From an uncultured Clostridia bacterium (GTDB taxonomy: Bacteria; Bacillota; Clostridia; UBA1381): a stretch of 60,331 nt of DNA. Position numbers and translations under genes: made by a program. The notes under the pieces were generated by a model, which saw nothing but the letters and a program-made list of their open reading frames with translations, searched no databases and had not been told where the DNA came from. The stretch covers positions 1 to 60,331 of the forward strand of contig CANRKO010000009.1 in assembly GCA_947631235.1 (NCBI GenBank), written 5' to 3'. Shown here in pieces: positions 1-8,300 of this stretch (the first letter of the stretch is position 1; the number at the start of each line of letters is the position of its first letter).

Positions 1-224
1 AACGTCATGCCGTTATATTTAAAGAATCCCGCAGCCGCGAACGGAGCGGCAAGCACCACGCACAGCCACGACACGACCTCCTTGCCGACAATATCGCGCA
101 ATCCGAAATACGTCCCGACCGCTGCGCCCACCGCAAGTACGGAGCATATAAACTGCCGTGCCGATAAGCCGAAAAACATACTTTCATGGTAGTCTTTGAT
201 TTCCTTATTGATTTTTATTTCCAT
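1..224 (-). CDS. PrgI family conjugation protein (partial)
   Basis: This gene is cut by the window edge; 74 codons are visible. It starts MEIKINKEIKDYHESMFFGL, followed by two hydrophobic segments and the APFAAAGFFKYNGM stretch typical of PrgI, a small inner-membrane protein of Gram-positive type IV secretion systems encoded just before the VirB4 ATPase. The start at 224 follows GGAAGGAG with good spacing. A terminator-like hairpin lies immediately upstream, directly after the toxin gene, so expression needs read-through or a promoter I did not find. A VirB4/TrsE homologue is expected next, outside the window. Confidence 0.85.
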   Translation of the reverse strand, partial: MEIKINKEIKDYHESMFFGLSARQFICSVLAVGAAVGTYFGLRDIVGKEVVSWLCVVLAAPFAAAGFFKYNGMT

Positions 225-238
225 GAAAACTCCTTCCC

Positions 239-267
239 ATAAAAAAATCGCCGCTAATCGGCGATTT
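239..267 (-). terminator. Intrinsic terminator after the toxin gene
   Basis: On the minus strand AATCGCCG, loop ATTAG, CGGCGATT is followed by a run of T. The toxin stop codon lies in the loop. The T-run ends only a few bases before the GGAAGGAG ribosome-binding site of the PrgI gene. Confidence 0.8.
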
Positions 268-592
268 CCTGTTCATTGTTTATTTCTCCGAAAAGAATTT
301 TTATGTAGTCCATTCTTCCGTTCAGTATTCTGTAAATAGAAACATTTTCATCATCGGCTTTGTAAAATATAAGATAATTTTTACTTATCAAATACCGGTA
401 ATCTGTCTGTATATGCAGCTTCGCCGAAAGCGAAACTCCCATATCGGGCGAGATTGCCAGAAGCATATAATCATCTATTATTTCTTTTACAATACGATTG
501 GCGGCGATAGGATTACACAATTCCTCCGAGATGTATTTTTTTATTTCCTGCAAGTCGTTTAAAGCGGCAGGAGTTAATCTTATGTGTGCCAT
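254..592 (-). CDS. RelE/ParE family toxin
   Basis: A 112-residue protein of the RelE/ParE superfamily: N-terminal helical hairpin (LTPAALNDLQEIKKYISEEL), then strands ending in YRYLISKNYLIFYKADD and a C-terminal basic/hydrophobic strand. RelE members cleave ribosome-bound mRNA, while ParE members poison gyrase; the sequence alone does not say which, although the spacing and the PIAANRIVKEI segment look more ParE-like. It starts 2 bases after the antitoxin stop, with its GGGAG ribosome-binding site inside the antitoxin's last codons. It sits inside the transfer operon, between an unknown element gene and PrgI. Confidence 0.85.
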   Translation of the reverse strand: MAHIRLTPAALNDLQEIKKYISEELCNPIAANRIVKEIIDDYMLLAISPDMGVSLSAKLHIQTDYRYLISKNYLIFYKADDENVSIYRILNGRMDYIKILFGEINNEQEIAD

Positions 593-594
593 AT

Positions 595-840
595 TTATAC
601 TCCCAATACCTCTCTTGCTTTATCCGCGTCGATCCAGCCTTTTTCCTTGACCGACATTTCCGCAGCCGACAGTTCCGACAACAGTTTTACCGTTGCCCGC
701 ATTTTCTCATAATCGTCCATGTCGATTATTACATAGCGTCCTCTGCCGTTTTTGGTAAGAAAAACAGGCTCGCCTATGGAAATATCTTTAAGCACATCCG
801 TGTAGTTCCGTAAATCCGAAACAGGTTTTATATTCGGCAT
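595..840 (-). CDS. Phd/YefM family antitoxin
   Basis: An 81-residue Phd/YefM-type antitoxin: MPNIKPVSDLRNYTDVLKDI, then a VFLTKNGRGRYVIIDMDDYE core that forms the DNA-binding dimer, and a variable toxin-binding tail. Members bind and neutralise the partner toxin and repress their own promoter. I use the ATG at 840 rather than the one at 858 because AGGAGG lies between them at the right distance for the second. It is the first gene of a two-gene cassette with its own promoter (880-908) and terminator (239-267). Confidence 0.9.
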   Translation of the reverse strand: MPNIKPVSDLRNYTDVLKDISIGEPVFLTKNGRGRYVIIDMDDYEKMRATVKLLSELSAAEMSVKEKGWIDADKAREVLGV

Positions 841-879
841 AATATTACCTCCTGCCATGATAAATTTATTGCTGTACTT

Positions 880-908
880 ATTGTATCATAATTATTCGTA
901 AAATACAA
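880..908 (-). promoter_or_regulatory. Promoter of the toxin-antitoxin cassette
   Basis: On the minus strand a -35 TTGTAT (903-908) and a -10 TACAAT (880-885) are separated by exactly 17 bases, 40 bases upstream of the antitoxin start. Short flanking repeats such as GCTGTTGT/ACAGC could serve autoregulation. Confidence 0.7.
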
Positions 909-920
909 CAGCAAATTTAA

Positions 921-1496
921 TTATCTCTCCGGCGCGTTCTTCTTCGGAGTCTGCGGCTGTAATTCCGACGGCTTCTTTCCGTCTATCGACTTGATAAAAT
1001 CTATCTTATCAGCCGCCGCAAACGTGCGCGGCGACAGCGCGCTTTGCCATGCCTGCGCCTTGCTTGCCCATCTGAAGCCTCTCGTTTTCATTACCGCAAT
1101 CTGCTTCTCGCTCGGCTTCTCGTTGAACATAAGCTGTAAGCGGTTATTCGCGAGATTTACAACAGCTTCGCCGCCTTTAAATCTCCAACCCTGATACAAG
1201 GACTGCAGATTGTCCTCAATCCTGTTGATGTTCCGCTGTAATGTATTGATACGGCTTCTGTTGTCGATAAAGAATTTATCGGGATACGGCTTTTCCTGCT
1301 CATCGTTCACGCGAGCGTCCAGTTCCTTTGCCGTATCCATATCAACTCCCGGACAGCCGACTACAGTACCGTACTGCCCGAAATAGTCGTTGACCATTTT
1401 CATATAATCGAGTGTTTCCTGCATATGGTCAATGTTTTCATTAAGCAACGCTACCGCGTTCGGATCGTCGCTTCTTATTACTGAATTGTAACTCAT
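921..1496 (-). CDS. Conserved element protein, function unknown
   Basis: 191 residues, no signal peptide or membrane segment. The N-terminal half is helical and probably coiled (INTLQRNINRIEDNLQSLYQGW). The C-terminal half, GGEAVVNLANNRLQLMFNEKPSEKQ... followed by TRGFRWASKAQAWQ and a PRTFAAADKI segment, matches a module I recall from proteins of conjugative elements and phages (the C-terminal part of DUF3560-like proteins), in which a 'GFRWS...WQR' signature recurs. Function is not established. It starts after AAAGGA and lies 20 bases after the VirB6-like gene. It ends in -APER, an ending shared with other genes of this element. Confidence 0.6.
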   Translation of the reverse strand: MSYNSVIRSDDPNAVALLNENIDHMQETLDYMKMVNDYFGQYGTVVGCPGVDMDTAKELDARVNDEQEKPYPDKFFIDNRSRINTLQRNINRIEDNLQSLYQGWRFKGGEAVVNLANNRLQLMFNEKPSEKQIAVMKTRGFRWASKAQAWQSALSPRTFAAADKIDFIKSIDGKKPSELQPQTPKKNAPER

Positions 1497-1516
1497 AATT
1501 TTATTCCTTTCCGGCG

Positions 1517-2356
1517 TTAAACGCCTAACATTTCCTTAACTATTCTATCTGCGCCCTTAATAAGTCCGACGAGTACAAGCATATTAAATATTACCTCGCC
1601 GATATACTTCCATATCATAGTGACCGTCGTTATACCGGTATCGAGCGTGGGCGCACTCGTACTTGCGAATGCCGAAAATATCAGACACGACAGAATTATT
1701 ACCGCGCCCTCCAAACATACGCCGACATAGGATTTAATAAACGATTTTCCCATCTGCGACGTACCTTCTCCCGCGAACGTCGATAACGGAACGGGAGCTA
1801 ATGCTGTATACATATATAGCCTGAAAAATCTGCCGTACACAGTCATTATCATAATGAACGACATTACCGTTATGAACAGGCTGCCCAAAATCGTGACAAG
1901 CCACAGCGGAATACTTGCCCAGAAACCCGCGTCCTCGACCGCTGTTTCTATCGCAGCCGGAAGCGTAACTGCCGCACTGCCCATACCGCCGAGACTGCCG
2001 GCGATGCTGCTAACAACGCCGCCGCATATCGAATATATCACAGTCATTAAATCAAGCGCATATGTAATCGCCACCTTTGCCGCCACAAAGCGTATAAAAT
2101 GTTTCAGCGCATATTCGGGGCGCTGAAAGTCACGGAACGACGCTGTACTTCTGAATATACTCATAGCGAAAAAGAGTATCAGCAACCCGTAGCCGATTGC
2201 TTGCAAGCCGCCGTTAATATTGGTCACTATATGCCATATGGCTCCGCCTTTGAAATCCTGCGGCGACATAGTAACAAGCTCCCATATTTCCGTCATTTTG
2301 TCGTTCCATGTTGCAAACGCATTTTCAAGGTTTGCAACAATCCAATTATCACTCAA
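1517..2356 (-). CDS. VirB6/TrbL-like conjugal transfer membrane protein
   Basis: A 279-residue polytopic membrane protein with about six hydrophobic segments: QAIGYGLLILFFAMSIF, KVAITYALDLMTVIYSI, WASIPLWLVTILGSLFITV, IIMTV...LYMYTALAPVPL, GVCLEGAVIILSCLIFSA and FNMLVLVGLIKGADRIV. This is the pattern of the VirB6/TrbL-like channel component of Gram-positive conjugation systems. Its place between the pilin-like gene and PrgI fits. It begins with TTG at 2356, nine bases after AGGAGG; a perfect GC-rich hairpin stands directly before that ribosome-binding site. Confidence 0.75.
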   Translation of the reverse strand: MSDNWIVANLENAFATWNDKMTEIWELVTMSPQDFKGGAIWHIVTNINGGLQAIGYGLLILFFAMSIFRSTASFRDFQRPEYALKHFIRFVAAKVAITYALDLMTVIYSICGGVVSSIAGSLGGMGSAAVTLPAAIETAVEDAGFWASIPLWLVTILGSLFITVMSFIMIMTVYGRFFRLYMYTALAPVPLSTFAGEGTSQMGKSFIKSYVGVCLEGAVIILSCLIFSAFASTSAPTLDTGITTVTMIWKYIGEVIFNMLVLVGLIKGADRIVKEMLGV

Positions 2357-2372
2357 TTGCTATCACCTCCTA

Positions 2373-2396
2373 GCCGCTGCTCCTTGGAACAGCGGC
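2373..2396 (-). promoter_or_regulatory. Hairpin before the VirB6-like gene
   Basis: GCCGCTG and CAGCGGC form a perfect 7-bp stem around a 10-base loop that itself contains AAGGAG. The hairpin is 3 bases upstream of the true AGGAGG. No T-run follows, so it is more likely an mRNA stability or translational control element than a terminator. Confidence 0.55.
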
Positions 2397-2417
2397 ATTG
2401 TATGTAATCTGTGATTT

Positions 2418-2774
2418 TTACGCTATAATCAAATCAAGAATATCCTTGGCAAACGCTATAACTATACCGCCGAAGAACGTCAAGAAACCATTTGCTCTCT
2501 GCTGCGCATCGTGCGATTTGAGCGACAGACCTATCTGAACGATACCGAAACCCAAGAGTATCATACCGATAGCCTTGATAGCCGAAAAGATAAAAGACGA
2601 TAAGCCGTTAATCGCCGTAAGCGGATCGTCCGCGAATACGGGCGGCGCGAATGTTGTCATCACCAACGCTGCGATTAACAATGCTGTTTTGGTAACGCGC
2701 AAGCCTTTCTTAACCTTCGAGATTTTCCCTGTTGCCGTTACCGATGTTGTTTTTGATTCGTTTGTTTCCTTCAT
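2418..2774 (-). CDS. TrbC/VirB2-like pilin or Maff2-like conjugal protein
   Basis: A 118-residue protein with an N-terminal signal segment (LLIAALVMTTFAPPVFADDP, likely cleaved after VFA) and two further hydrophobic helices separated by a short polar loop (LSLKSHDAQQRANG). This is the topology of VirB2/TrbC pilins and of the related Maff2-type proteins in Clostridial elements, which build the transfer channel or pilus. The start at 2774 is fixed by GGAGG nine bases upstream; it lies inside the end of the coupling-protein gene, overlapping it by 65 bases, which implies translational coupling. Confidence 0.7.
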   Translation of the reverse strand: MKETNESKTTSVTATGKISKVKKGLRVTKTALLIAALVMTTFAPPVFADDPLTAINGLSSFIFSAIKAIGMILLGFGIVQIGLSLKSHDAQQRANGFLTFFGGIVIAFAKDILDLIIA

Positions 2775-4530
2775 TTACATATACCTCCGTCTTAAATTCA
2801 ATAAATTCTATTGTATCGGGATTACCAAAGGAAATATCCTTTTTAAATCTCGACATATCCTTGTTGTGTTTGTACGGTTTGGCACCTCCATCTTCAGTGA
2901 ATTTGATATTAGGGTGTGACAGAATATTGAATTTTTTATCCATAATCGGCTTTTCGCCGCGTATGAATATGAGTGCCTGCGAGTTGTCAAGTTGCCGAAC
3001 CTCGTCCAAAGTCAACAGTTCTCTGCCCGCGTTTTGGTAATTTGTGTTGCTGCTGCCGTGCTGCCCTTTGGTAACACCGCGCGTCCGTGTGTCGATAGTT
3101 TCCTTACCGAGCATTTTTGAAATATACTCGTGTGTTGCCTGTTCGTTGCCGCCGAGATACAATAAAGTATCACAGTTACCGACAATGCTTTCCCAACTGT
3201 CTTTGAAAAGTGATTTCAACTGCGCCATATTTTGTATGATGATTGACACCGATATTCGTCGCGAACGCATAGTTGCAAGCACTCTCTCGAAGTTATCCGG
3301 CAATGCCGTATTAGCAAACTCGTCCATTACGAAATGAACGGGAACAGGCAATTCGCCGCCGTGTTCGTTGTCAGCTCTGTAATACAATTCCTGAAATGCC
3401 TGCGTATAGAGCATACCTACGAGATAATTGAACGAATTATCGTTATCGGGGATAACGCAAAAGATGGCTTTCTTTTTCTCGCCGAGGCTGCCTATGTCGA
3501 TATTATCGTATGAGGTCATACGCGCGATTTCGGGCAAATTAAAAGCGGCGAGCCTTACCGCCGCCGATATGAGTATCGACTTTGCGGTTTTGCCCGCCGC
3601 CTGTTTGAAGATTTTCCACTGTTTCAGCGCAATATGCTCCGGATAATCTTCTTCAAGCATTTCAAACATAATGTCAACGGGGGACTTGTATTCCTCGTCG
3701 TCCTCCATAGCCGCCGCGTTCTCTATGAGGAACATCAGCGTTTCAAAGTTCTGCTCTTCCGGCGGCGCTTCGTGTATTAAATACAGCATAAGCGCCGTAT
3801 CAAGCGCAAGCTCCGATTTTTCCCAAAACGGGTCGGAATTGCCCGCGTTTTTCGGAGTGGTATTCTGTATGAGGTTTGTAATCAGCTTGATAACGTCCTC
3901 GTCATTGCGAATGTAGGTAAACGGATTGTATCCGTCCGATTCGTCGGGATTTATGAGATTAAAAACCTTTACATCGTACCCCTGTTCAAGCAAAAGCGGA
4001 GCGGTCGCGCGCAGCAGTTCGCCCTTCGGATCGGCTACGACAAACGAGGTATTGCACTGTAAAATATTCGTCTTCGCGTAAAAGCGCGTCTTACCCGCAC
4101 CGGAGCCGCCGACTACAAGCACGTTCAGATTTCGTCTGTGACTTTTCGCATTGAGGCTCAGCGCCACCGTATGCGATAGAATAAGGTTCTTAAATCTGTG
4201 CTTTCTGTCGGCGTACTTACGCGCAATACTCGCCGCATTACCCCATTTAGCCGAGCCGTGTTCTTCACCCGGTCTGCGGTTTTCCCGCGTAGTCAAGTAC
4301 ACGCCGATGCCCATAGCGTATGCGAATAAAAAAGCGAGAACGAATTTTAGGCTGTATTGATTGAACGATATATTAAACGGCTGATTTATAGCCGAGGGTA
4401 ACCGTTCCAGTAAATCGAATAAATTTATTCCGCTCTCGTAGCAGCCTGCCGTAACAAGAGCAAGCCATATAACCGCTATGGACAACAGCGCAAGCATGAG
4501 ATAATTGTTTTTTTCGTCGCGCCTATTCAA
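2710..4530 (-). CDS. VirD4/TraG type IV secretion coupling protein
   Basis: A 606-residue coupling ATPase that brings the relaxase-bound DNA to the secretion channel. Two N-terminal membrane segments (residues about 12-30 and 58-80) precede the motor domain. Walker A is VGGSGAGKTRFY (about 142), Walker B is VHFVMDEFAN (about 402), and SIIIQNMAQLKSLFKDSWESI follows. It resembles the VirD4-like family named after Clostridioides difficile CD1115. The best start is TTG at 4530, which overlaps the stop of a 12-codon upstream ORF (TTGA). In the coupling-protein frame itself a TGA stands three codons before this TTG, so longer starts are excluded. Confidence 0.93.
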   Translation of the reverse strand: MNRRDEKNNYLMLALLSIAVIWLALVTAGCYESGINLFDLLERLPSAINQPFNISFNQYSLKFVLAFLFAYAMGIGVYLTTRENRRPGEEHGSAKWGNAASIARKYADRKHRFKNLILSHTVALSLNAKSHRRNLNVLVVGGSGAGKTRFYAKTNILQCNTSFVVADPKGELLRATAPLLLEQGYDVKVFNLINPDESDGYNPFTYIRNDEDVIKLITNLIQNTTPKNAGNSDPFWEKSELALDTALMLYLIHEAPPEEQNFETLMFLIENAAAMEDDEEYKSPVDIMFEMLEEDYPEHIALKQWKIFKQAAGKTAKSILISAAVRLAAFNLPEIARMTSYDNIDIGSLGEKKKAIFCVIPDNDNSFNYLVGMLYTQAFQELYYRADNEHGGELPVPVHFVMDEFANTALPDNFERVLATMRSRRISVSIIIQNMAQLKSLFKDSWESIVGNCDTLLYLGGNEQATHEYISKMLGKETIDTRTRGVTKGQHGSSNTNYQNAGRELLTLDEVRQLDNSQALIFIRGEKPIMDKKFNILSHPNIKFTEDGGAKPYKHNKDMSRFKKDISFGNPDTIEFIEFKTEVYVNEGNKRIKNNIGNGNRENLEG

Positions 4531-4565
4531 CTGCTGTCATCGCATTTCTGTGTTAAATCGTTCAT
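4527..4565 (-). CDS. Possible 12-codon leader ORF
   Basis: MNDLTQKCDDSS starts at an ATG six bases after a strong GGAAGGAGAG site, and its TGA overlaps the TTG start of the VirD4 gene. No good ribosome-binding site exists directly before that TTG, so translation of the coupling protein may depend on reinitiation after this leader. Whether the peptide itself has a role is unknown. Confidence 0.4.
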   Translation of the reverse strand: MNDLTQKCDDSS

Positions 4566-4583
4566 ACATATCTCTCCTTCCTA

Positions 4584-4616
4584 TGAAAAAAGCGACTGTC
4601 TTTTCAACAATCGCTT
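4584..4616 (-). terminator. Intrinsic terminator after the GNAT gene
   Basis: GCGATTGT, loop, ACAGTCGC (8 pairs with one G-U) followed by six T on the minus strand. It overlaps the end of the acetyltransferase gene. The T-run ends 3-4 bases before the GGAAGGAG that starts translation toward the coupling protein. Confidence 0.75.
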
Positions 4617-5221
4617 AGTTTACAATACATTTCTTTTTCATTTTTTTTATCGTTTTCATCTTTTTTTTCTATAAAATTGCATTTGGTATAAAATAAATAC
4701 TTTATTTCATCTGTTAAATTATCACAAGGAGTTTCATCTATATTAAAAAATTCCATGGCTTTATTACCAGGGGTATGAATATTGCCCCTTATAAGACGTA
4801 TCTCAGTATATCCATACATCCAAAAGTATTTCTTGACAAGTTCCATTAAAGTATAACCAATGCCTAATCGCCGACATACTGGTGTTATCCATATTTGCTC
4901 TAGGAAGAATTCTTTATCCTTAGATCTACCATACGCATACCCAATTATACAGGATGTATTAGTATCGCATGCTTTTATTGTTATTTTATCTAATTCTTTA
5001 TTCTCCTCAATAGAAATATAACATTCTTTTGCACTAATTTTTTTATTATTGGAAGATTTGATTTTATTTTTTATAATTTTTTCAGTTTCTTTTAATAGTT
5101 TAGAAATTTCTTTGCGCTGCTTTTTTGCTTTCAAAGCAAACAAAGATGTAGAATTGTTTGTTCTATCTGGGAGCATTTGATGTGTCGAGAGACCACAACC
5201 CATTGGTTTTCTTTGTTTCAT
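4604..5221 (-). CDS. GNAT family N-acetyltransferase (cargo)
   Basis: 205 residues. The central part, EQIWITPVCRRLGIGYTLMEL, is motif A of the GNAT fold (acetyl-CoA pyrophosphate loop, here R-R-L-G-I-G-Y), followed by a KYFWMYGYTEIRL strand. GNAT enzymes transfer an acetyl group from acetyl-CoA; the substrate is not predictable. The N-terminal 90 residues are Lys/Asn/Ser-rich and of low complexity. The gene is visibly more A+T-rich than its neighbours and has its own promoter and terminator, so it looks like a separately acquired cargo gene. I use ATG at 5221; GAGGTG overlaps the alternative GTG at 5230. Confidence 0.75.
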   Translation of the reverse strand: MKQRKPMGCGLSTHQMLPDRTNNSTSLFALKAKKQRKEISKLLKETEKIIKNKIKSSNNKKISAKECYISIEENKELDKITIKACDTNTSCIIGYAYGRSKDKEFFLEQIWITPVCRRLGIGYTLMELVKKYFWMYGYTEIRLIRGNIHTPGNKAMEFFNIDETPCDNLTDEIKYLFYTKCNFIEKKDENDKKNEKEMYCKLSDC

Positions 5222-5253
5222 ATTATACACCTCATTGGATTTTACTTGTATAT

Positions 5254-5282
5254 ATTATACCACAGGCATTACGGAAAGGCAA
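5254..5282 (-). promoter_or_regulatory. Promoter of the GNAT gene
   Basis: TTGCCT (5277-5282) and TATAAT (5254-5259) with a 17-base spacer on the minus strand, plus a TG upstream of the -10 box. The -35 box lies in one arm of the hairpin at 5271-5304. Confidence 0.6.
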
Positions 5283-5304
5283 CCCCGAAGGATTGCCTTT
5301 CCGT
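5271..5304. terminator. Perfect 12-bp hairpin after the surface-protein gene
   Basis: ACGGAAAGGCAA and TTGCCTTTCCGT are exact inverted repeats around a 10-base loop, 12 bases after the stop of the large SLH protein. There is no long T-run on either strand, so termination would be weak. Confidence 0.5.
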
Positions 5305-5315
5305 GAATAATCAAG

Positions 5316-8300
5316 TTATTTCGTCCAAACCTCACCGTTTGCGGACTCAACCGCCATGTGCGTGTTTGCGGCTTCAATTACATCATAGAACGCCCAATAA
5401 ACGCTGTCGTTCATATCCGTAAACGGATTTATTTTGCTCATATTCGCGTTCACAAAATCCCTGTCGGCTTTGCGTCCCGTCATGCGATTGACAATCGCTA
5501 CAACCTCGGCGCGTTTTATCTGCGCGTCGGGACGGAACGTGTTATCGGCATAGCCCGCTATCCAGTCCATAGCCGCCGCGTCAATAATATACTGATACGC
5601 CCAATGACCGCTCTTTACGTCGGTAAACTTGCTCGTCTTTGCCGCCGTAATTTTATCTGTCAGCGTGTAGAAGCGGCTGCACATAGCTACAAACTCGGCA
5701 CGGCTAATGAATTCCTCCGGCTTAAACGTGCCGTCGGCATAGCCTACGACAATATCATACTTTTTAAGATAGGCTATTGTATCATTGTACCACAGTTTCG
5801 GATTTACGTCCTTGAATGACGAATTTTTATGTGGTATCGTTTCGCCCTTACGGTCAGCGATATTTCTCGCAAAAATCGCCGCGACTTCGGCTCTTGTCAT
5901 ATTGCCCTCCGGCATGAACGAACCGTCCTCGTAACCTACAATGTAGGACTTATGCTCAACTGCCGGAAGTACGAGCTTACCGTTTGCGTCAGTAATGCCG
6001 TTCGCGGTGTTGCCTTTTTTGTCTTTAAGCGTAACATCAATGTTCGGCGCAGGCTTGTTATTTTTATCGGTAACAACTATGGTGTAATAGTTATCGCTGT
6101 CGATTGTTTTACCGTTCGGGAGCGTCAGCGTTATCTTACCGTCCTTGACAGATTTTGTAACGCTTACGGTCTTGCCGTCCTTGTCTGTCACTTTCACGTT
6201 ATAGGTAGTGGTAACGGTTACGCTTCCGCCGCCACCGCCGCCGCCTGACGAGCCGCCGCTGCTGCTTGAACCGCCGCCACCGCCGCCTGACGAAGACTTT
6301 TTGGGAAGTGTAACCTTGCCGCTTGTATTGGTCATGTCTGCCGCCGTTGCGTTATTCTTATCGGTAATGGTTACGCTCATATCCTTAACGGCTTTCGCGT
6401 CCTTATCTGTAACGGTTACAGTGGTCTGATTACTTGTCGCAAGCTCATTCGCGTCCGGCAGTTTGACGTTTATTTTACCGTCTTTAATTTCAACATACGC
6501 ATTTTCAATCTTAGCCTTTGTGTCCTCGACAACAACGGTATATCCGTCAACAACAGTTTTTCCGTCCTTATCGGTAAAGTTCTCCGAAAGCGGGGGAACA
6601 ACTACTTTGCCGTCGGCATTGGTAGTGCCAGTTCTATCGCCGCCGTTGCTGTCCTTGACGTTTACGGACATATCCTTAACAGGCGCATTGTCCTTATCGG
6701 CTACTGTTACAGTCGTTCTGTCGGCATAGTCGATAACCGTTCCGTCGGGAAGTGTAACGGTGATTTTTCCGTCAGCGATTTTAACTTCCGCTCCCTCAAT
6801 ATTGCCCTTTGTTTCAGTCGCAACATTGACGTTATACATATTGCCGTTTTCGTCCTTGACCTGTGCGTTGCCGTTCGCATCGGTAATATCCGTATCGGAA
6901 ACGGGTACGATTGCAATTCCCGCACTGTTGGTAATATCCGAAGCAGTACCGCCGTTTATATCGGTTACAGTTACCGTGATACCTTTTACGGGTGAGCCGT
7001 CATTCTCGTTGATAACTCTGATATTCACCTTGTTTTCGGGATTGAGTGTCTTGTTTTCGGGCAGTTCAATTTCAAGGTTTCCGTCGTCCTGCAATTTTAC
7101 AAGTCCAAATTCCGTGATAACTCCGGCGGTGTCCCATACGAAAACACGGTATTTGTAATTCTTGTTCTGCACAACCGCGCCGTCGCCCATATCGGGAGTG
7201 GGAGTAGGCTCACTCGGCTTTTCTGTCGGCTTTGCCGTTTCGTCGGGGTTCGGTGTATCGGTCGGCTTCGGCGTTTCTGTCGGCTTTGTCGTTTCGCTTG
7301 GGTTTTCTGAGGGAGTAGGCTTCTGCGTCGGCTCCGACGGCTTTTCAGTCGGTTTTGCCGTTTCACTCGGCTTTTCCGTTACATCAGGCTTCGGGGTAGT
7401 TTCAACGCCGGGTAATGGATTAGACTCCGTATCGGGGTTGGGCGTCGGTGTAGGTTTTGCAAGAGGAGCTTCGCTGAGCGGAGGAACAACCACAATGCCG
7501 TCCTCGTCCGTAAGCTCTGTGCGTAAGCCGCTGCCGTCTTTATTGTAGACACTGACCTTCCAATCTTTAACAGGCGTTCCGTCGGAACGCATTACCTTAA
7601 CCGTGGTTCTGTTGTAATAGTCGATAACCTTACCCTCCGGCAAGCAGACCAATACCGCCTCGTCCTTTGCGATAAGCGTAATAATTGCGTCCTTGACAAG
7701 TCCGTTCTCGTCGCTCACGGTTACGATATAATCGTAAACCTTTTCACCGTCTTTATCTCCGACCTCACCGTTACCGTTGTCGTCGGTAATATCGGTATTG
7801 CTTACGGGAAGCGTTATCTGTCCCTTGATATTGGTATAGCCGTTTTCTATAAAGTCAGCATCGCCGATAAGCTGAACGCGCAGACCGTTCACAGGCTCAC
7901 CCGTTTCGGTTACTACCGTTACCGTTACACGGTTATCCTTGTCAAACGGCGTACCTGCGGGCAACTTTACATTGATAGAATAATTATCGCCTACGGTCAC
8001 ACCGCAGTCCGTGATAAGCTCGCCATTCTTGTCGGTTACCACGACAACATAGGTGTTGTCCTTATCCGCGACTGTACCGTTGCTGTCACCCGTGGACGAA
8101 GATGCGTTCGGCACTTTAAGCTGTCCGTTAGCATCTGTCTTGCCTGTCGCGGCGTTATTGGAAGTATCGGCAACAAATATGCTGATACCCTCGACGGGCT
8201 GCTGTGTTTCGCTGTTCGTTACCGTAATTGTGGTAATATCGTCAGCCGAGAGTAAACGTCCGTCGGGCAGTTTGATTGTGATGTTGTCGTTTTTATCAAT

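Noticed and set aside
4530..4569. Stop-codon recoding (TGA read as an amino acid) in the VirD4 gene
   Set aside because: TGA ends many intact genes in this window, for example mobC and parM, so a recoded TGA is not supported. Reinitiation explains the layout better.
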